Source: WJMT01 sp964456985 (lineage in GTDB: Bacteria > Acidobacteriota > Aminicenantia > Aminicenantales > Aminicenantaceae). From it: a stretch of DNA of 64,000 nt. A program made the position numbers and the translations under genes. Shown here in pieces: positions 26,508-36,059 of the stretch. A model generated the notes under the pieces. The model worked only from the letters and a program-made list of their open reading frames with translations, did not search any database and had not been told where the DNA came from. The stretch spans positions 25,224 to 89,223 of the forward strand of contig CAYWDH010000008.1 in assembly GCA_964456985.1 (NCBI GenBank), given 5' to 3'. Position 1 is the first letter of the stretch. Each line of letters opens with the position of its first letter.

Positions 26508-27602
26508 ATGAAAAGAGCAAGTATTTTTCTAATTATTTTTATGCTGTTTCTTGTAGTTTCATGCAGCCAGCAGGGTTCTCAGTGGAAAGGTTCCATCAAA
26601 ACCGAAGATGGAATAACTGTTGTTGAAAATCCGATTGAACCTATGTACACAGGAGAAGTCCTGGAATTGGAAGGAGATTTAATCATTGGGAAAAAAGAGA
26701 ATAAGGAGGGCTTTCTCTTCCAGAGAATATCGGCTGTCAAGGCGGATAATGAAGGGAACATTTATGTTTTGGATTATAAGGCCTCTAAAGTAATAAAATT
26801 CGACCCTAATGGGAATCTGATTGTTGAGTTTGGGAGAAAGGGACAGGGACCGGGTGAATTTGATTTTGCCTTAGGAATGCAGCTTTCCCCAAAAGGAGAG
26901 TTGATGGTATCTGATACAAGTACGATGCGTCTTGTTTTTTTTAATCTTCAAGGAGAGCCTCTAAGACATTTAACAGCGATGTTCAGGGATTCCAATCCCC
27001 ATCTTGATTCAGAGGGAAACATAATATTTCAGTCTTCTGCTCTTGATAATGCTTGGATTCTTAAATTAGCCAAATATAGTCAAAACGGAGAGCTGATTCA
27101 TACAATCTGTAATCTTGAATATAATAGAGATCTTAACAAAATTGAGGTCTATAGTCCTTCTTATATTTACTACACAGTCTTGGAAAACAATTATGTGGTA
27201 TGGGCCGTTGCAAAACCTTATGAGTTGTCTGTTGTGGATGAGAATGGTCGATTGATAAAAAAAGTTCGAAAAAAATACGTTCCAATTAAAGTGACCCAAA
27301 AAGATAGAAATATGTGGGAAAACCATTATAATGATTCAGGAATGAAAGTCATTATACCTGAGCATTACCCACCCATAAGAGGTATTAGCTCAGATGATGA
27401 AGGACGGATTTTTGTCAATCGATATGTAACTGATCCTGAAAATCGTCATTATGATGTTTTTGATCCTGAAGGGAAATTCATTTCTACACTTGTAGTGAAA
27501 AACCATCTTACCTTTTGGAAAGATAAAAAGCTTTACTGTGTAGCAGAAGATCCAAATGGCTACCAATACATCATACGATATAAAGTCACCTGGAATTACT
27601 GA
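26508..27602 (+). CDS. Six-bladed beta-propeller lipoprotein (subfamily B)
   Basis: A 364-residue lipoprotein (lipobox L-V-V-S-C). It has the subfamily B start W-K-G-S-I-K-T-E-D-G-I-T-V-V-E-N-P-I-E-P-M-Y, also in the genes at 32274, 37239 and 47579, and the blade motif V-E-F-G-R-K-G-Q-G-P-G-E-F. AAAAGGGGAGAAT precedes the ATG. The gene at 27674 follows at 71 bp with the same leader pattern, so they may be a tandem duplication. Function unknown. Confidence 0.82.
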   Translation: MKRASIFLIIFMLFLVVSCSQQGSQWKGSIKTEDGITVVENPIEPMYTGEVLELEGDLIIGKKENKEGFLFQRISAVKADNEGNIYVLDYKASKVIKFDPNGNLIVEFGRKGQGPGEFDFALGMQLSPKGELMVSDTSTMRLVFFNLQGEPLRHLTAMFRDSNPHLDSEGNIIFQSSALDNAWILKLAKYSQNGELIHTICNLEYNRDLNKIEVYSPSYIYYTVLENNYVVWAVAKPYELSVVDENGRLIKKVRKKYVPIKVTQKDRNMWENHYNDSGMKVIIPEHYPPIRGISSDDEGRIFVNRYVTDPENRHYDVFDPEGKFISTLVVKNHLTFWKDKKLYCVAEDPNGYQYIIRYKVTWNY

Positions 27603-27673
27603 ATTTATCCTATATAAAGAAAAGATGATGTCATTCATATTTACCTATTTAAAAAAGGAAAAAAGGGGAGAAA

Positions 27674-28855
27674 ATGAAACAAAGAGATATGTTGTTATTT
27701 ATCACGGTCATAGCCTGCTTTCTTATGACTTTTTTAAACCTGTCCGGTCAAGAAATTAATGTAAAAAAAGAAGATGGGATTCAAATAGTCTACAATCCAC
27801 AGGACCCAGTGAGATCTCTTGGGTCATCTTTTAATTTGGTTTTAAAACAAGACCTTGTTATCGGAATCCAAGAAAAAGGAACAGATTATCAATTTGAGGT
27901 CATAAGCGATATCAAAACTGATGATGATGGAAATATATATATTGTTGATGAACAAGCCCACTGCATAAAACTATTTGATAAGAAGGGTAACTATCTTAAG
28001 GACATAGGTAGAAAAGGACAGGGACCGGGTGAATTTGTGGCTCCCACTGAAATGGTTGTACTTGAAGATAAAATTGCGGTCTACAGCCTAGGCAGAATCA
28101 GTTATTTCACCTTGGATGGAAATTTTATCGATCATAGAAAGGTTATGTTCGGAAGAATTGTTTGCTTTGACTCTGAGGGAAACATAATAGCACAGCAGGC
28201 CGGACGTCCTGGAAATGATATGAAATTGTTTTTGAGAAAATTTAATCCAGAGGGGCAAATTCTTTATACGGTTGCTTCAATTGCAGTGGGAAGCCCTCCA
28301 TCGCCCGATAAAAAAGAAAATGCATTTCCCAAAACTCTCTTGTATACCGTAAGGAAGGATAATAGTGTTGTGTGGACAGAAAGGGATAAATACGAGCTAA
28401 ATGTGGTGGATAAAAGTGGGAAAATTTATCTTAAAATTAAAAAGGATTTCAATCCGATTGAGTTTACAGATGAACACAAGAAAAGTTTTTTAGAATATAC
28501 AGACGGGACAGAAGATCAATATCGTTTCCCTAAATATCTACCTCCGGTCCGTTATCTCTGTGGAGATGATAAAAATAATATTTTTGTTTGTACTTATGAA
28601 AGAGAAGGGGCGGATAAATATGTGTATGATGTGTTTGATGAAAAAGGCCGGTATGTGGAAAAGTTGACTATCAGAGGATTGCCCATGTTTTTTAAAGACG
28701 GATATATGTACTGCAGGGGAGAGGATGAGAATAATTTTCATCAGGTTATTCGATATTCGATTGAAATCGGAAATAATCTGAAAACACAAAAAGAGGACAG
28801 AATCAATATTCTTAAACCCGAGATAATCAAAAAGTTAATAGGGGGACAAAGTTAA
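27674..28855 (+). CDS. Six-bladed beta-propeller protein (subfamily B), repeat-modified C-terminus
   Basis: A 393-residue propeller with signal peptide (residues 7-24; no lipobox) and the motif K-D-I-G-R-K-G-Q-G-P-G-E-F. It shares subfamily B's E-D-G-I-Q-I-V-Y-N-P-Q-D-P-V start. The last seven residues (K-L-I-G-G-Q-S) and stop lie in the 5' duplications of repeat copy D, so the C-terminus was altered by the repeat; the paralogue at 26508 ends about 29 residues earlier after an equivalent I-R-Y-K/S. AAAAGGGGAGAAA precedes the ATG. Confidence 0.82.
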   Translation: MKQRDMLLFITVIACFLMTFLNLSGQEINVKKEDGIQIVYNPQDPVRSLGSSFNLVLKQDLVIGIQEKGTDYQFEVISDIKTDDDGNIYIVDEQAHCIKLFDKKGNYLKDIGRKGQGPGEFVAPTEMVVLEDKIAVYSLGRISYFTLDGNFIDHRKVMFGRIVCFDSEGNIIAQQAGRPGNDMKLFLRKFNPEGQILYTVASIAVGSPPSPDKKENAFPKTLLYTVRKDNSVVWTERDKYELNVVDKSGKIYLKIKKDFNPIEFTDEHKKSFLEYTDGTEDQYRFPKYLPPVRYLCGDDKNNIFVCTYEREGADKYVYDVFDEKGRYVEKLTIRGLPMFFKDGYMYCRGEDENNFHQVIRYSIEIGNNLKTQKEDRINILKPEIIKKLIGGQS

Positions 28856-28861
28856 TAGGAA

Positions 28862-28968
28862 AGTTAATAGGGGGACGGGCCCGGGGATCTTATATCATAT
28901 CAGCAACTTAGCCTACTTTTCCACAGGTCCTCTCCCTGATAACCGTATCATTTTAGGGTAAAAAATCT
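28862..28968 (+). repeat. Interspersed repeat, copy D (DnaA-box-like motif)
   Basis: Fourth copy, + strand, with GTTAATAGGGGGACGGGCCCGGGG at its start (as 5' half GTTAATAGGGGGAC then GGGCCCGGGG) and TTTTCCACA in the middle. Three copies of AAAGTTAATAGG (28831, 28848, 28860) lie at its 5' edge; two of them are inside the coding end of the propeller gene. Confidence 0.85.
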
Positions 28969-29042
28969 GTTCCTTATGAGACCGGACGATACTTTTTATG
29001 AGAGAATAAGAAAGCTTTCCCTAATTTTTCAGAAAAATTTTC

Positions 29043-29071
29043 TTGACATACATAACGGAGCTATGTATATA
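29043..29071 (+). promoter_or_regulatory. padR promoter with embedded dyad operator
   Basis: TTGACA (29043-29048), 17-bp spacer, TATATA (29066-29071). Within and across the spacer lies ATACATA-N7-TATGTAT (29048-29068), a perfect 7-bp inverted repeat of the size and AT-rich type that PadR proteins bind, so it should be the site of self-repression of the padR-permease operon. Confidence 0.7.
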
Positions 29072-29104
29072 AGAGCTATAGGTATAGATAAAAGGAGGTT
29101 CTCA

Positions 29105-29443
29105 ATGATCTCAAGAGCCTTGGTCGCGGCATCCACTAAACCAATTATTTTATCTATTCTTCTCGATCAGGAGAATTATGGATATCAGATCATTCAGCGA
29201 GTCAAGGAAATTTCAAGAGGAAATCTTGAATGGTCAGACGGAATGCTGTATCCCGTACTCCATCGGATGCAAAAAGAAGGTTTTATTCAGTCCAGGTGGA
29301 AGATTTCAAATGGGAGCCGATATCGTAGATACTACAAACTGACCGAGCTTGGTAGAAAGGAGCTGGAAAAAGAAAGACGACAGTGGATGAAAGTGCACGA
29401 CGCGCTTAAGAAGCTGTGGAAACCTCTACCTGCTTTGGATTGA
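29105..29443 (+). CDS. PadR-family transcriptional regulator
   Basis: A 112-residue protein with the PadR winged helix: I-L-S-I-L-L-D-Q-E-N-Y-G-Y-Q-I-I, then E-W-S-D-G-M-L-Y-P-V-L-H-R-M-Q-K-E-G-F-I-Q-S, and the wing R-Y-R-R-Y-Y-K-L-T-E-L-G. The start at 29105 with AAAGGAGG upstream is chosen over longer upstream Met codons that run into repeat D. Its stop overlaps the permease start as ATGA-type (TGATGA), so it co-translates with and probably represses the operon in response to an unknown signal. Confidence 0.9.
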   Translation: MISRALVAASTKPIILSILLDQENYGYQIIQRVKEISRGNLEWSDGMLYPVLHRMQKEGFIQSRWKISNGSRYRRYYKLTELGRKELEKERRQWMKVHDALKKLWKPLPALD

Positions 29444-32136
29444 TGAAAAATAAAATGTTTGATCTTGAACAGGCCATAAAAAAATGGAAAAAAGGATTGC
29501 ACAGAGATGAATCCATGGAAGATGGATACATCGCAGAGCTGGAATCCCATTTAAAGGATGAAATCGAGAATCAGTTGAAGCTGGGTAAAAATGAGGAGGA
29601 GGCATTTAAAACAGCAGTCAAAATGATCGGTAAGATTGACAGCATAGGTGCTGAGTATCATAAAACAGATTCCAAGAGCCTTATTAGTCTTTTAGATAGG
29701 AAAAAACCCAGATTCATGCCGGATTTGCTGTGGAATTATATAAAAGTCACTCTAAGAAAAATAAGACAGCATAAAATTTATTCATTTATCAATATATTCG
29801 GGCTGGCTGTAGGCATGTCCTGCTGTATTCTTATCATGCTTTTTGTTCAGGATGAACTGAGCTATGACCGATTCCATGAAAATGCAGATAGAATTTACCG
29901 CATCACCAGTCACTGGGAAAGAGAAGGAAGAGAGTTCCATTATGCTACCACCCGGAGTCAGATGGGTCCGGATTTGATTCAGGAAATTCCTGAAATAACA
30001 AATGCAGTCAGATTGGTAAAGCACAACTGGTTTGTGGTTGAGTTTGAAGAAAAACGGCTCACTACAGATCCAACATTTGCAGACCCCAGCCTGTTTGAAG
30101 TTTTCACCTTTCCTCTGATACGAGGTTCTAAGGAAAATGCCTTGGCTGAACCCAACAATGTGGTTATTTCAGAAAGTTTTGCAGAGAAAATTTTTGGAGA
30201 TCAGGATCCAATGGGAAAAGTTCTCACTTTATACAGCATTGACTCCCATTATGATCTTCAAGTGACCGGAATTATGGAGGATGTTCCCCGTAACTCTCAT
30301 TTTCACTTTGATTTTCTCCTTCCTTTAGAGCACCTCCGGGTGAGGGCAAAGGATAAAGAAGATTGGCTGCGAACATGTTTAACTTATGTACTGCTTGATG
30401 AACAGGCTGATCCTGAGGTTGTTAAGGAAAAAATTCAGCAGTACTCCGATAGACTCAGCCAAGGACGGCAGTCTTCTGTTCAGCGGCGCCATCGGCTTCA
30501 GCCCTTGACCTCCATCCATCTTCATTCTGACCTTGCCCTGGAAGTAGGACAAAACAGCTCCCTGTCATCGTCTTATTTACTCTCTGCAGTGGCATTGGTC
30601 ATACTTTTGATAGCCTGTATTAACTTTATGAATCTCTCCACTGCTCGTTCTTATTTACGTGGTAGAGAGGTGGGCATGCGCAAGGTCATGGGAGCCAACC
30701 GTCTGCAGATATTCCATCAGTTTTTAGGTGAATCCATTATACTGGCATTCATTGCCATGATCATTGGCCTGGCTATAGCAGCCGCGCTTCTTCCGTTTTT
30801 CAATTCCCTGGTGTTTAAACAGTTGAGTTTGAATTTAGGAGAGAACTTCTCCTTTGTGGTGGGATTGCTTTTGCTGGTTCTTTTGGTTGGATTTTTAGCA
30901 GGAGCTTATCCGGCTGTGTTTCTCTCCTCATTCAGACCTGTTGAGGTATTTAAAATAGAATACAAGAGAAGCAGTATAGCCGGTGTCTTGTTAAGGAAAG
31001 GATTGGTGGTGTTTCAGTTTACCCTTTCTTTGGTTTTTATCATTGGAACATTGGTGGTCTTTCGTCAGCTCAATTATGTAAAGCATAAGGACCTAGGTTT
31101 TGATAAGGATAACATCATTTCAATCCCTATTTTTAAGGATTCTCAGTTGTGTGAACGGCCGGAATTGATTAAAAAAGAACTGGGGCAGCATCCTAATGTC
31201 GAGGATGTTATAGTCTCTTATGGGGCTCCTGGTTTTTATAATGGTTATCCAGTTAGGTGTATCCCTGAAGGATTTTCTGAGGAGGAACCTGTTGAGATGA
31301 ATTTGAATCGCGTGGGAAGCGATTTTTTTGATTTTTTTAACATCGAATTCACATGGGGGAGGGATTTTTCAGAAGAAATCACCTCTGATAAATATCAATC
31401 AGTAGTGTTGAATGAAACAGCGGTAAGAACACTGGGATGGAAAAATCCTGTGGGAAAACAGATCAGGAGCCGTATGTTTGTCGATCAAGACCGAAAGCCA
31501 TTGCCTGTGACTGTCATCGGAGTGGTCAAAGATTTTCACAATGGATCTCTTCATGAAGATATAGAGCCCACGATTTATCTTTTTCAGCCTGATATGAATA
31601 CCGAAGTCTTTTTGCGCATCAAACCCAATAATGTCCAGGAGACCTTGACCTTTTTAGAGAAAAAATGGAGGGAGCTGCCTACTCATTTAATATTTTACTA
31701 TTCCTTTATAAATACAGCTCTGGAAGGGGGGATCTATCAGCAAGATCAAAGAGAGGGAAAAATATTCACCTTCTCTGCCATTTTAGCCATTGTGCTAGCC
31801 TGCCTAGGCTTGTTCGGCTTGGCATCTTTCACTGCTGAGCGCCGAATAAAAGAGATTGGAATCCGAAAGGTCTTGGGCGCTTCTGTATCTAAGATTGTTG
31901 TTCTCCTCGGTAAAGACTTTTCTCTTCTTGTTTTGATCGCCAATGTACTGGCCTGGCCCATTGGATATTATGTGATGTACCGTTGGCTTCAGGATTTTTC
32001 GTACCGGATTAATATCAGTTGGTGGACATTTATTCTGGCTGGGATTATGGTGTTTGCCATCTCTTTACTCACAATCAGTTATCACTCACTCAAAGCATCC
32101 CATACCAATCCAGCTGAAACTCTCCGTTATGAGTAA
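29443..32136 (+). CDS. FtsX/MacB-type ABC transporter permease with prefix domain
   Basis: An 897-residue permease. Residues ~1-85 are a charged helical 'permease prefix' domain (E-S-H-L-K-D-E-I-E-N-Q-L ... E-E-A-F-K-T-A-V-K-M), followed by the usual pattern: one TM (about 105-125), MacB-type periplasmic domain, a three-TM FtsX block, a second periplasmic domain, then another FtsX block with T-A-E-R-R-I-K-E-I-G-I-R-K-V-L-G-A-S, the coupling-helix signature. N-terminal G-L-A-V-G-M-S-C-C. No ATPase gene is nearby. Translated by overlap from padR. Confidence 0.88.
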   Translation: MKNKMFDLEQAIKKWKKGLHRDESMEDGYIAELESHLKDEIENQLKLGKNEEEAFKTAVKMIGKIDSIGAEYHKTDSKSLISLLDRKKPRFMPDLLWNYIKVTLRKIRQHKIYSFINIFGLAVGMSCCILIMLFVQDELSYDRFHENADRIYRITSHWEREGREFHYATTRSQMGPDLIQEIPEITNAVRLVKHNWFVVEFEEKRLTTDPTFADPSLFEVFTFPLIRGSKENALAEPNNVVISESFAEKIFGDQDPMGKVLTLYSIDSHYDLQVTGIMEDVPRNSHFHFDFLLPLEHLRVRAKDKEDWLRTCLTYVLLDEQADPEVVKEKIQQYSDRLSQGRQSSVQRRHRLQPLTSIHLHSDLALEVGQNSSLSSSYLLSAVALVILLIACINFMNLSTARSYLRGREVGMRKVMGANRLQIFHQFLGESIILAFIAMIIGLAIAAALLPFFNSLVFKQLSLNLGENFSFVVGLLLLVLLVGFLAGAYPAVFLSSFRPVEVFKIEYKRSSIAGVLLRKGLVVFQFTLSLVFIIGTLVVFRQLNYVKHKDLGFDKDNIISIPIFKDSQLCERPELIKKELGQHPNVEDVIVSYGAPGFYNGYPVRCIPEGFSEEEPVEMNLNRVGSDFFDFFNIEFTWGRDFSEEITSDKYQSVVLNETAVRTLGWKNPVGKQIRSRMFVDQDRKPLPVTVIGVVKDFHNGSLHEDIEPTIYLFQPDMNTEVFLRIKPNNVQETLTFLEKKWRELPTHLIFYYSFINTALEGGIYQQDQREGKIFTFSAILAIVLACLGLFGLASFTAERRIKEIGIRKVLGASVSKIVVLLGKDFSLLVLIANVLAWPIGYYVMYRWLQDFSYRINISWWTFILAGIMVFAISLLTISYHSLKASHTNPAETLRYE

Positions 32137-32150
32137 AATGAATAAATAGA

Positions 32151-32255
32151 ATAAATAGGGGGGACGGGCCCGGGGATCTTATATCATATCAGCAACTTAG
32201 CCTACTTTTCCACAGTTCCTTCCCCTGACGACCGCATGATTTTAGGGCAAAAAAG
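32151..32255 (+). repeat. Interspersed repeat, copy E (DnaA-box-like motif)
   Basis: Fifth copy, + strand, located in the gap between the convergent permease and propeller operon. It starts AATAGGGGGGACGGGCCCGGGG (22 bp, split as AATAGGGGGG and ACGGGCCCGGGG) with a short echo AATAAATAG at 32142, and contains TACTTTTCCACAGTTCC. The 40-bp middle is identical to copy C except for small changes near the 3' end. Confidence 0.85.
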
Positions 32256-32273
32256 CATGGTGCCCTAGTTTGC

Positions 32274-33449
32274 CTAATTTTCATTAATCACAAACCTTAC
32301 AGCTCTTCTGTATCCGGATTCATCTTTTACAAGCGAGTAGAGATATCCATTCTTGAAAATCAATTGAGAAGATATGTGTCCTATTATAAATGTTGAAAAA
32401 AGAAATCTTCCTTCAGGAGAAAAGACATTATAAGACGTCTTCTCTCTTGTCACGTTTTTCCATTCCGGAGGATAGTGCTGAATCCATAATCTGTCTTTTT
32501 CATCTACAGCAAAGGAATAAAATAGGGGAAAGTATTCCAAAGTCTTTTTTGCTTTATTGATATCAGTAAAGTCTTTATATTGCTTCAGCGTCTCTGAAAG
32601 TATGTTTTCAGCTTCACCTCTTATTGGAATCGGATCAGAATCCAACGTGAATTTAAATAATTTGGACGGTTCTCTTGAAAATACTGAAATTTCATATTGA
32701 GTTGCTGTGGCCACATAGATATTGCCTTTGGAGTCAACAGCCCATCTCACCAAATAAGGAGATAGGAAAGTGGCATCGCCTTCACGATTACTAAGTTGAT
32801 TAGGCCAGGATTGCTCTTGACCGTAGAAATCATGCACGATGTTTTTTTCTTCTTCGTATCTGCCGACTTTATATATGTGCTTTATCTCATTGTTTTCTTC
32901 TTCTGAATATGAATGATAACTCAAGATGATTTCTTCATTCTTTGTCATATAAAATCTGTCTATACTGGGGAAATTCATACTTCTAACATACACTCCATCA
33001 AGGCTGAATACATGGACTTTATTTGTCTCTGTGTCTAAAACGAATAAATTTCCACTTTCGCTAAGACATAAGCGAGAAGGCTGTTGAAATTCGCCTGGGC
33101 CCTGTCCTTTACGTCCAATACTTTTGATATATTTTCCTTCTGAGTCATATTTTTTAAGATAACAATCCCGATAATCCAAAACATATATATTGCCCCGCAA
33201 ATCAGCATCGATATCTGTGGGCAGATAGAACATATGATTTTCATCTCCGCTCGTTTTTCCGATAGATAAGTCTTCTTCAAATTCTATGATTTTATCGGGA
33301 TACATCGGCTCTTTGGGATTCTTAACCACTGTAACACCATTCACTACTTCTACGCTTCCTTTCCATTCTGATTCTTTCTGTCCGCACACATTAAAAAGCA
33401 CAAGCGCAGAAGAAAGGATGATACAAGGAAGCCCTATCTTTATTTTCAT
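32274..33449 (-). CDS. Six-bladed beta-propeller protein (subfamily B)
   Basis: A 391-residue protein, last gene of a five-gene propeller operon. Signal peptide with lipobox-like L-F-N-V-C-G; N-terminal W-K-G-S-V-E-V-V-N-G-V-T-V-V-K-N-P-K-E-P-M-Y places it with 26508. Motif K-S-I-G-R-K-G-Q-G-P-G-E-F. The ATG directly follows the upstream stop codon (TAA-ATG), so translation is probably coupled. Function unknown. Confidence 0.8.
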   Translation of the reverse strand: MKIKIGLPCIILSSALVLFNVCGQKESEWKGSVEVVNGVTVVKNPKEPMYPDKIIEFEEDLSIGKTSGDENHMFYLPTDIDADLRGNIYVLDYRDCYLKKYDSEGKYIKSIGRKGQGPGEFQQPSRLCLSESGNLFVLDTETNKVHVFSLDGVYVRSMNFPSIDRFYMTKNEEIILSYHSYSEEENNEIKHIYKVGRYEEEKNIVHDFYGQEQSWPNQLSNREGDATFLSPYLVRWAVDSKGNIYVATATQYEISVFSREPSKLFKFTLDSDPIPIRGEAENILSETLKQYKDFTDINKAKKTLEYFPLFYSFAVDEKDRLWIQHYPPEWKNVTREKTSYNVFSPEGRFLFSTFIIGHISSQLIFKNGYLYSLVKDESGYRRAVRFVINEN

Positions 33450-34955
33450 TTATTTCCTCATCATACAGTAATTTATTTTTTGCTGGGCTTTTTTCGTCAA
33501 ATTCGGATCAAGCTGAGCCGCTTTTACAAAGTCCTCAATAGCATCATCAAAATTCTCCCTGTCCATAAAGGCTATTCCCCTGTTGTAATAGGCTAATGCG
33601 TATTGAGGATTGATCTCTAAGGCCTTTGTATAGTCTTTAATGGCTTTGTCATATTGGCTAAGATTTACCCGGCAGTTTCCCCGGTTGTAATAGGCAGAGT
33701 CGCTTTGAGGGTTGAGCTCAATGACCTTGGTGAGGTCTTCTATAGCGCCTTTAAAGTCCTTGTATTGATATTTGACCAGCGCCCGGTCATGATAGGCCCT
33801 CCAGTAATCCGGATTGATTTCGATTGTTTTATTGTATTTTTTAAGATCGCGCTCTAAAGGGGAGAGACCGGCCTCTTCCATCTCTTTAAAAACATCCACA
33901 CTGTCATTAGGAGGATTGGAACGAAGCACAACAAACTGAGGCTTTCCCTCTGCTTCTCGAATAAAAAATCCGTTGGTCTTATACACCTCTTGAAATTCTT
34001 TCCAATAGGTTGTTCCGATAGTTCCGTTTTCCTGTAACTCTGTGATCTCAAGACGGGGATAATGGCTTAAGAGATAGATTTTATCTCCGTATGATTCGAT
34101 GTCCGAAATAACTTCCATATATCCCACTCTTTGAGTGCTGCGGGCAATACCTCTTCCGATTTTTTTCAAATTATATTGTTCTTTGGCTTCCAAAATAGGA
34201 TTCTCAATCTTAAATTCAGAAATAAGCACACCTTCTTTTGAATATTTGCGAACAATTGGGAAGTAGGTAAAGGCGATCCATAATTCTCCTTTTTTATTTA
34301 TAGCCAGTGTCCTCGAATTCAAAACATTCATACTGTGCCGAAAGGATATAGGTTTTCCAAAGGACTTTGAGGGTTTCTTTTCCAGAGAATAGACTTTGAT
34401 AAATGGAGTATTCTTATCTTCCACAACAGGCGCCACATATAAAACTCCGTTTTGGTCAAAAACGAAATCATTCAAATGAGATATTTTGAGGCTTTTTTGA
34501 TAATTTCCGTCCAAGTCCATACACTCAATGGTTTCTTTTTCCCAGTCTTGTATATAAAGAGTATTGTGTGTGGCAAGAACACGATTTGGCTTGAGTAATT
34601 TCCCACGTCCTTTCCCTTTTTCTCCGATTCGTCTTATAAACTCTCCTGATGGATTGAACTTGAACACAGCGCTTTTATAAAGATCACTCACATAAATATT
34701 TCCTGAGCTGTCTTGTGTGATTTTCTGTGCCTGACGAAAATACCCTGGAGGGAGGGAAAAGTCCTTTTCCAGCTCAACAGCATTCTCCGGAAGGGGCAGA
34801 AGGCCTGATTCTGTGAGAAAGATACCGTCTTGTATATCTACTTCGGTACTGACCTTCTGGAGCCCTAAAATAGGGGCGATGCAGGCGAGAAAGAGAAGAA
34901 TTGATGAGAACATAAAGATGAATGCCCATTGAATTTTATGATGTTTTTTCGTCAT
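33450..34955 (-). CDS. Beta-propeller lipoprotein with C-terminal TPR repeats
   Basis: A 501-residue fusion. Lipobox L-L-F-L-A-C near residue 25; residues ~45-350 are a propeller whose key motif has changed to R-R-I-G-E-K-G-K-G-R-G-K-L. Residues ~370-500 contain about three and a half TPR repeats (Y-R-A-Y-H-D-R-A-L-V-K-Y, Y-Y-N-R-G-N-C-R-V-N-L, Y-Y-N-R-G-I-A-F-M). It is the only propeller here with TPRs and may dock the operon's products to another protein. Spacing to neighbours is 0 and 1 bp. Confidence 0.78.
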   Translation of the reverse strand: MTKKHHKIQWAFIFMFSSILLFLACIAPILGLQKVSTEVDIQDGIFLTESGLLPLPENAVELEKDFSLPPGYFRQAQKITQDSSGNIYVSDLYKSAVFKFNPSGEFIRRIGEKGKGRGKLLKPNRVLATHNTLYIQDWEKETIECMDLDGNYQKSLKISHLNDFVFDQNGVLYVAPVVEDKNTPFIKVYSLEKKPSKSFGKPISFRHSMNVLNSRTLAINKKGELWIAFTYFPIVRKYSKEGVLISEFKIENPILEAKEQYNLKKIGRGIARSTQRVGYMEVISDIESYGDKIYLLSHYPRLEITELQENGTIGTTYWKEFQEVYKTNGFFIREAEGKPQFVVLRSNPPNDSVDVFKEMEEAGLSPLERDLKKYNKTIEINPDYWRAYHDRALVKYQYKDFKGAIEDLTKVIELNPQSDSAYYNRGNCRVNLSQYDKAIKDYTKALEINPQYALAYYNRGIAFMDRENFDDAIEDFVKAAQLDPNLTKKAQQKINYCMMRK

Positions 34956-34956
34956 G

Positions 34957-36057
34957 TTAATTTTTCTTTGGCTGAAAAATTACTATTTTATTTTCTTGAG
35001 ATGTTCTTAATAAATAGAACAATATTCCCTCTTTGTTTTCTTTTATAATGAAATCAATAACGTGAGAGTCTCCATTGTTAAAAGATTCATAATAATATTC
35101 ATTTTGTAGTTGGCCATTCATATCATATTCTACTATTCCAACTCGAGGAAAGCTGTAAAGAACAAAAAATCCATTTATGTCGGCACGAATGGATCGAATC
35201 ACTGGCATCTGTCCCATTCCGGTTGGCTTACCTTTAAAAAGGTCTAAATTGATTTTTTCTTTTTCTTTCATCACATCATGGTTGAGTTTGTATTCTGCTA
35301 GTAATTTCCCTTTTTCAGAGTATCGGCAAACAAGAGGGAAATATCTAAAAGCCATAAACAATTCATCGTTATGGTTCATGCTTATGGTTGTAATATTTGG
35401 GATTTGCCAATTTGATTCATCTCCAAACCTCAATCTCCCGAATGAATTCACTGAGCGCCCCTGTGAGTTGATGACATTGATAAGAAGTGATTCATAGCTC
35501 CGTCTCAGGGGAACCGCATAAATAAGCCCATTTTGGCTTATTTCCATATCCAAATAAGAATTACGTACTTTGATTCCTTGTAGATAATTTCCTTCAAAAT
35601 CAAAAATTTGAATCCGTCTATGGGAGTTATCGCCAACCAACAATGATTCAGAAGTTACAGCCATACTGAAGGGATTCCCAAATTCGCCGGGTCCTTGGCC
35701 TTCCCTTCCGATTTTTTTGATAAATTTGCCCTGTTCGTTAAACATGAATATTTGATGGGCTTTTTGATCATTAATGCAAATGATCCCATTCGGAAGGGAG
35801 GTGAGTTTCAAGGGGCTCCACAAAAAAATTCCCTTTTCAATCAGTTTTTCAGAGGGAAATGATTTGACCACCTCAAGTTCTACGGCATCCTCTGATACAG
35901 GGCATTTATTTAGCCATTGCTGTCGGGTTTTTCTTAATTCTTCTTCACTATGCCCCCCAGCGCTTCGTATATGTTCTTGTTGAGACGTTAGGTTAGGAGT
36001 TATCCAAAAAAGCATCATTAGCCCTAAGAATAGACATGATATGGATTTCAAGTTCAT
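34957..36057 (-). CDS. Secreted six-bladed beta-propeller protein
   Basis: A 366-residue protein with Sec signal (residues 5-26, no lipobox). Motif K-K-I-G-R-E-G-Q-G-P-G-E-F near residue 110 and a blade I-Q-I-F-D-F-E-G-N-Y-L. Divergent from subfamilies A and B at its N-terminus (E-E-E-L-R-K-T-R-Q-Q-W), and possibly closest to the gene at 36060 by context. Ends 1 bp before the start of the TPR fusion gene. Confidence 0.78.
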   Translation of the reverse strand: MNLKSISCLFLGLMMLFWITPNLTSQQEHIRSAGGHSEEELRKTRQQWLNKCPVSEDAVELEVVKSFPSEKLIEKGIFLWSPLKLTSLPNGIICINDQKAHQIFMFNEQGKFIKKIGREGQGPGEFGNPFSMAVTSESLLVGDNSHRRIQIFDFEGNYLQGIKVRNSYLDMEISQNGLIYAVPLRRSYESLLINVINSQGRSVNSFGRLRFGDESNWQIPNITTISMNHNDELFMAFRYFPLVCRYSEKGKLLAEYKLNHDVMKEKEKINLDLFKGKPTGMGQMPVIRSIRADINGFFVLYSFPRVGIVEYDMNGQLQNEYYYESFNNGDSHVIDFIIKENKEGILFYLLRTSQENKIVIFQPKKN

Positions 36058-36059
36058 GG

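Noticed and set aside
28976..29104. Upstream extension of the padR ORF
   Set aside because: Its codons would run over the promoter/operator; AAAGGAGG fits ATG 29105 and the PadR fold begins there.
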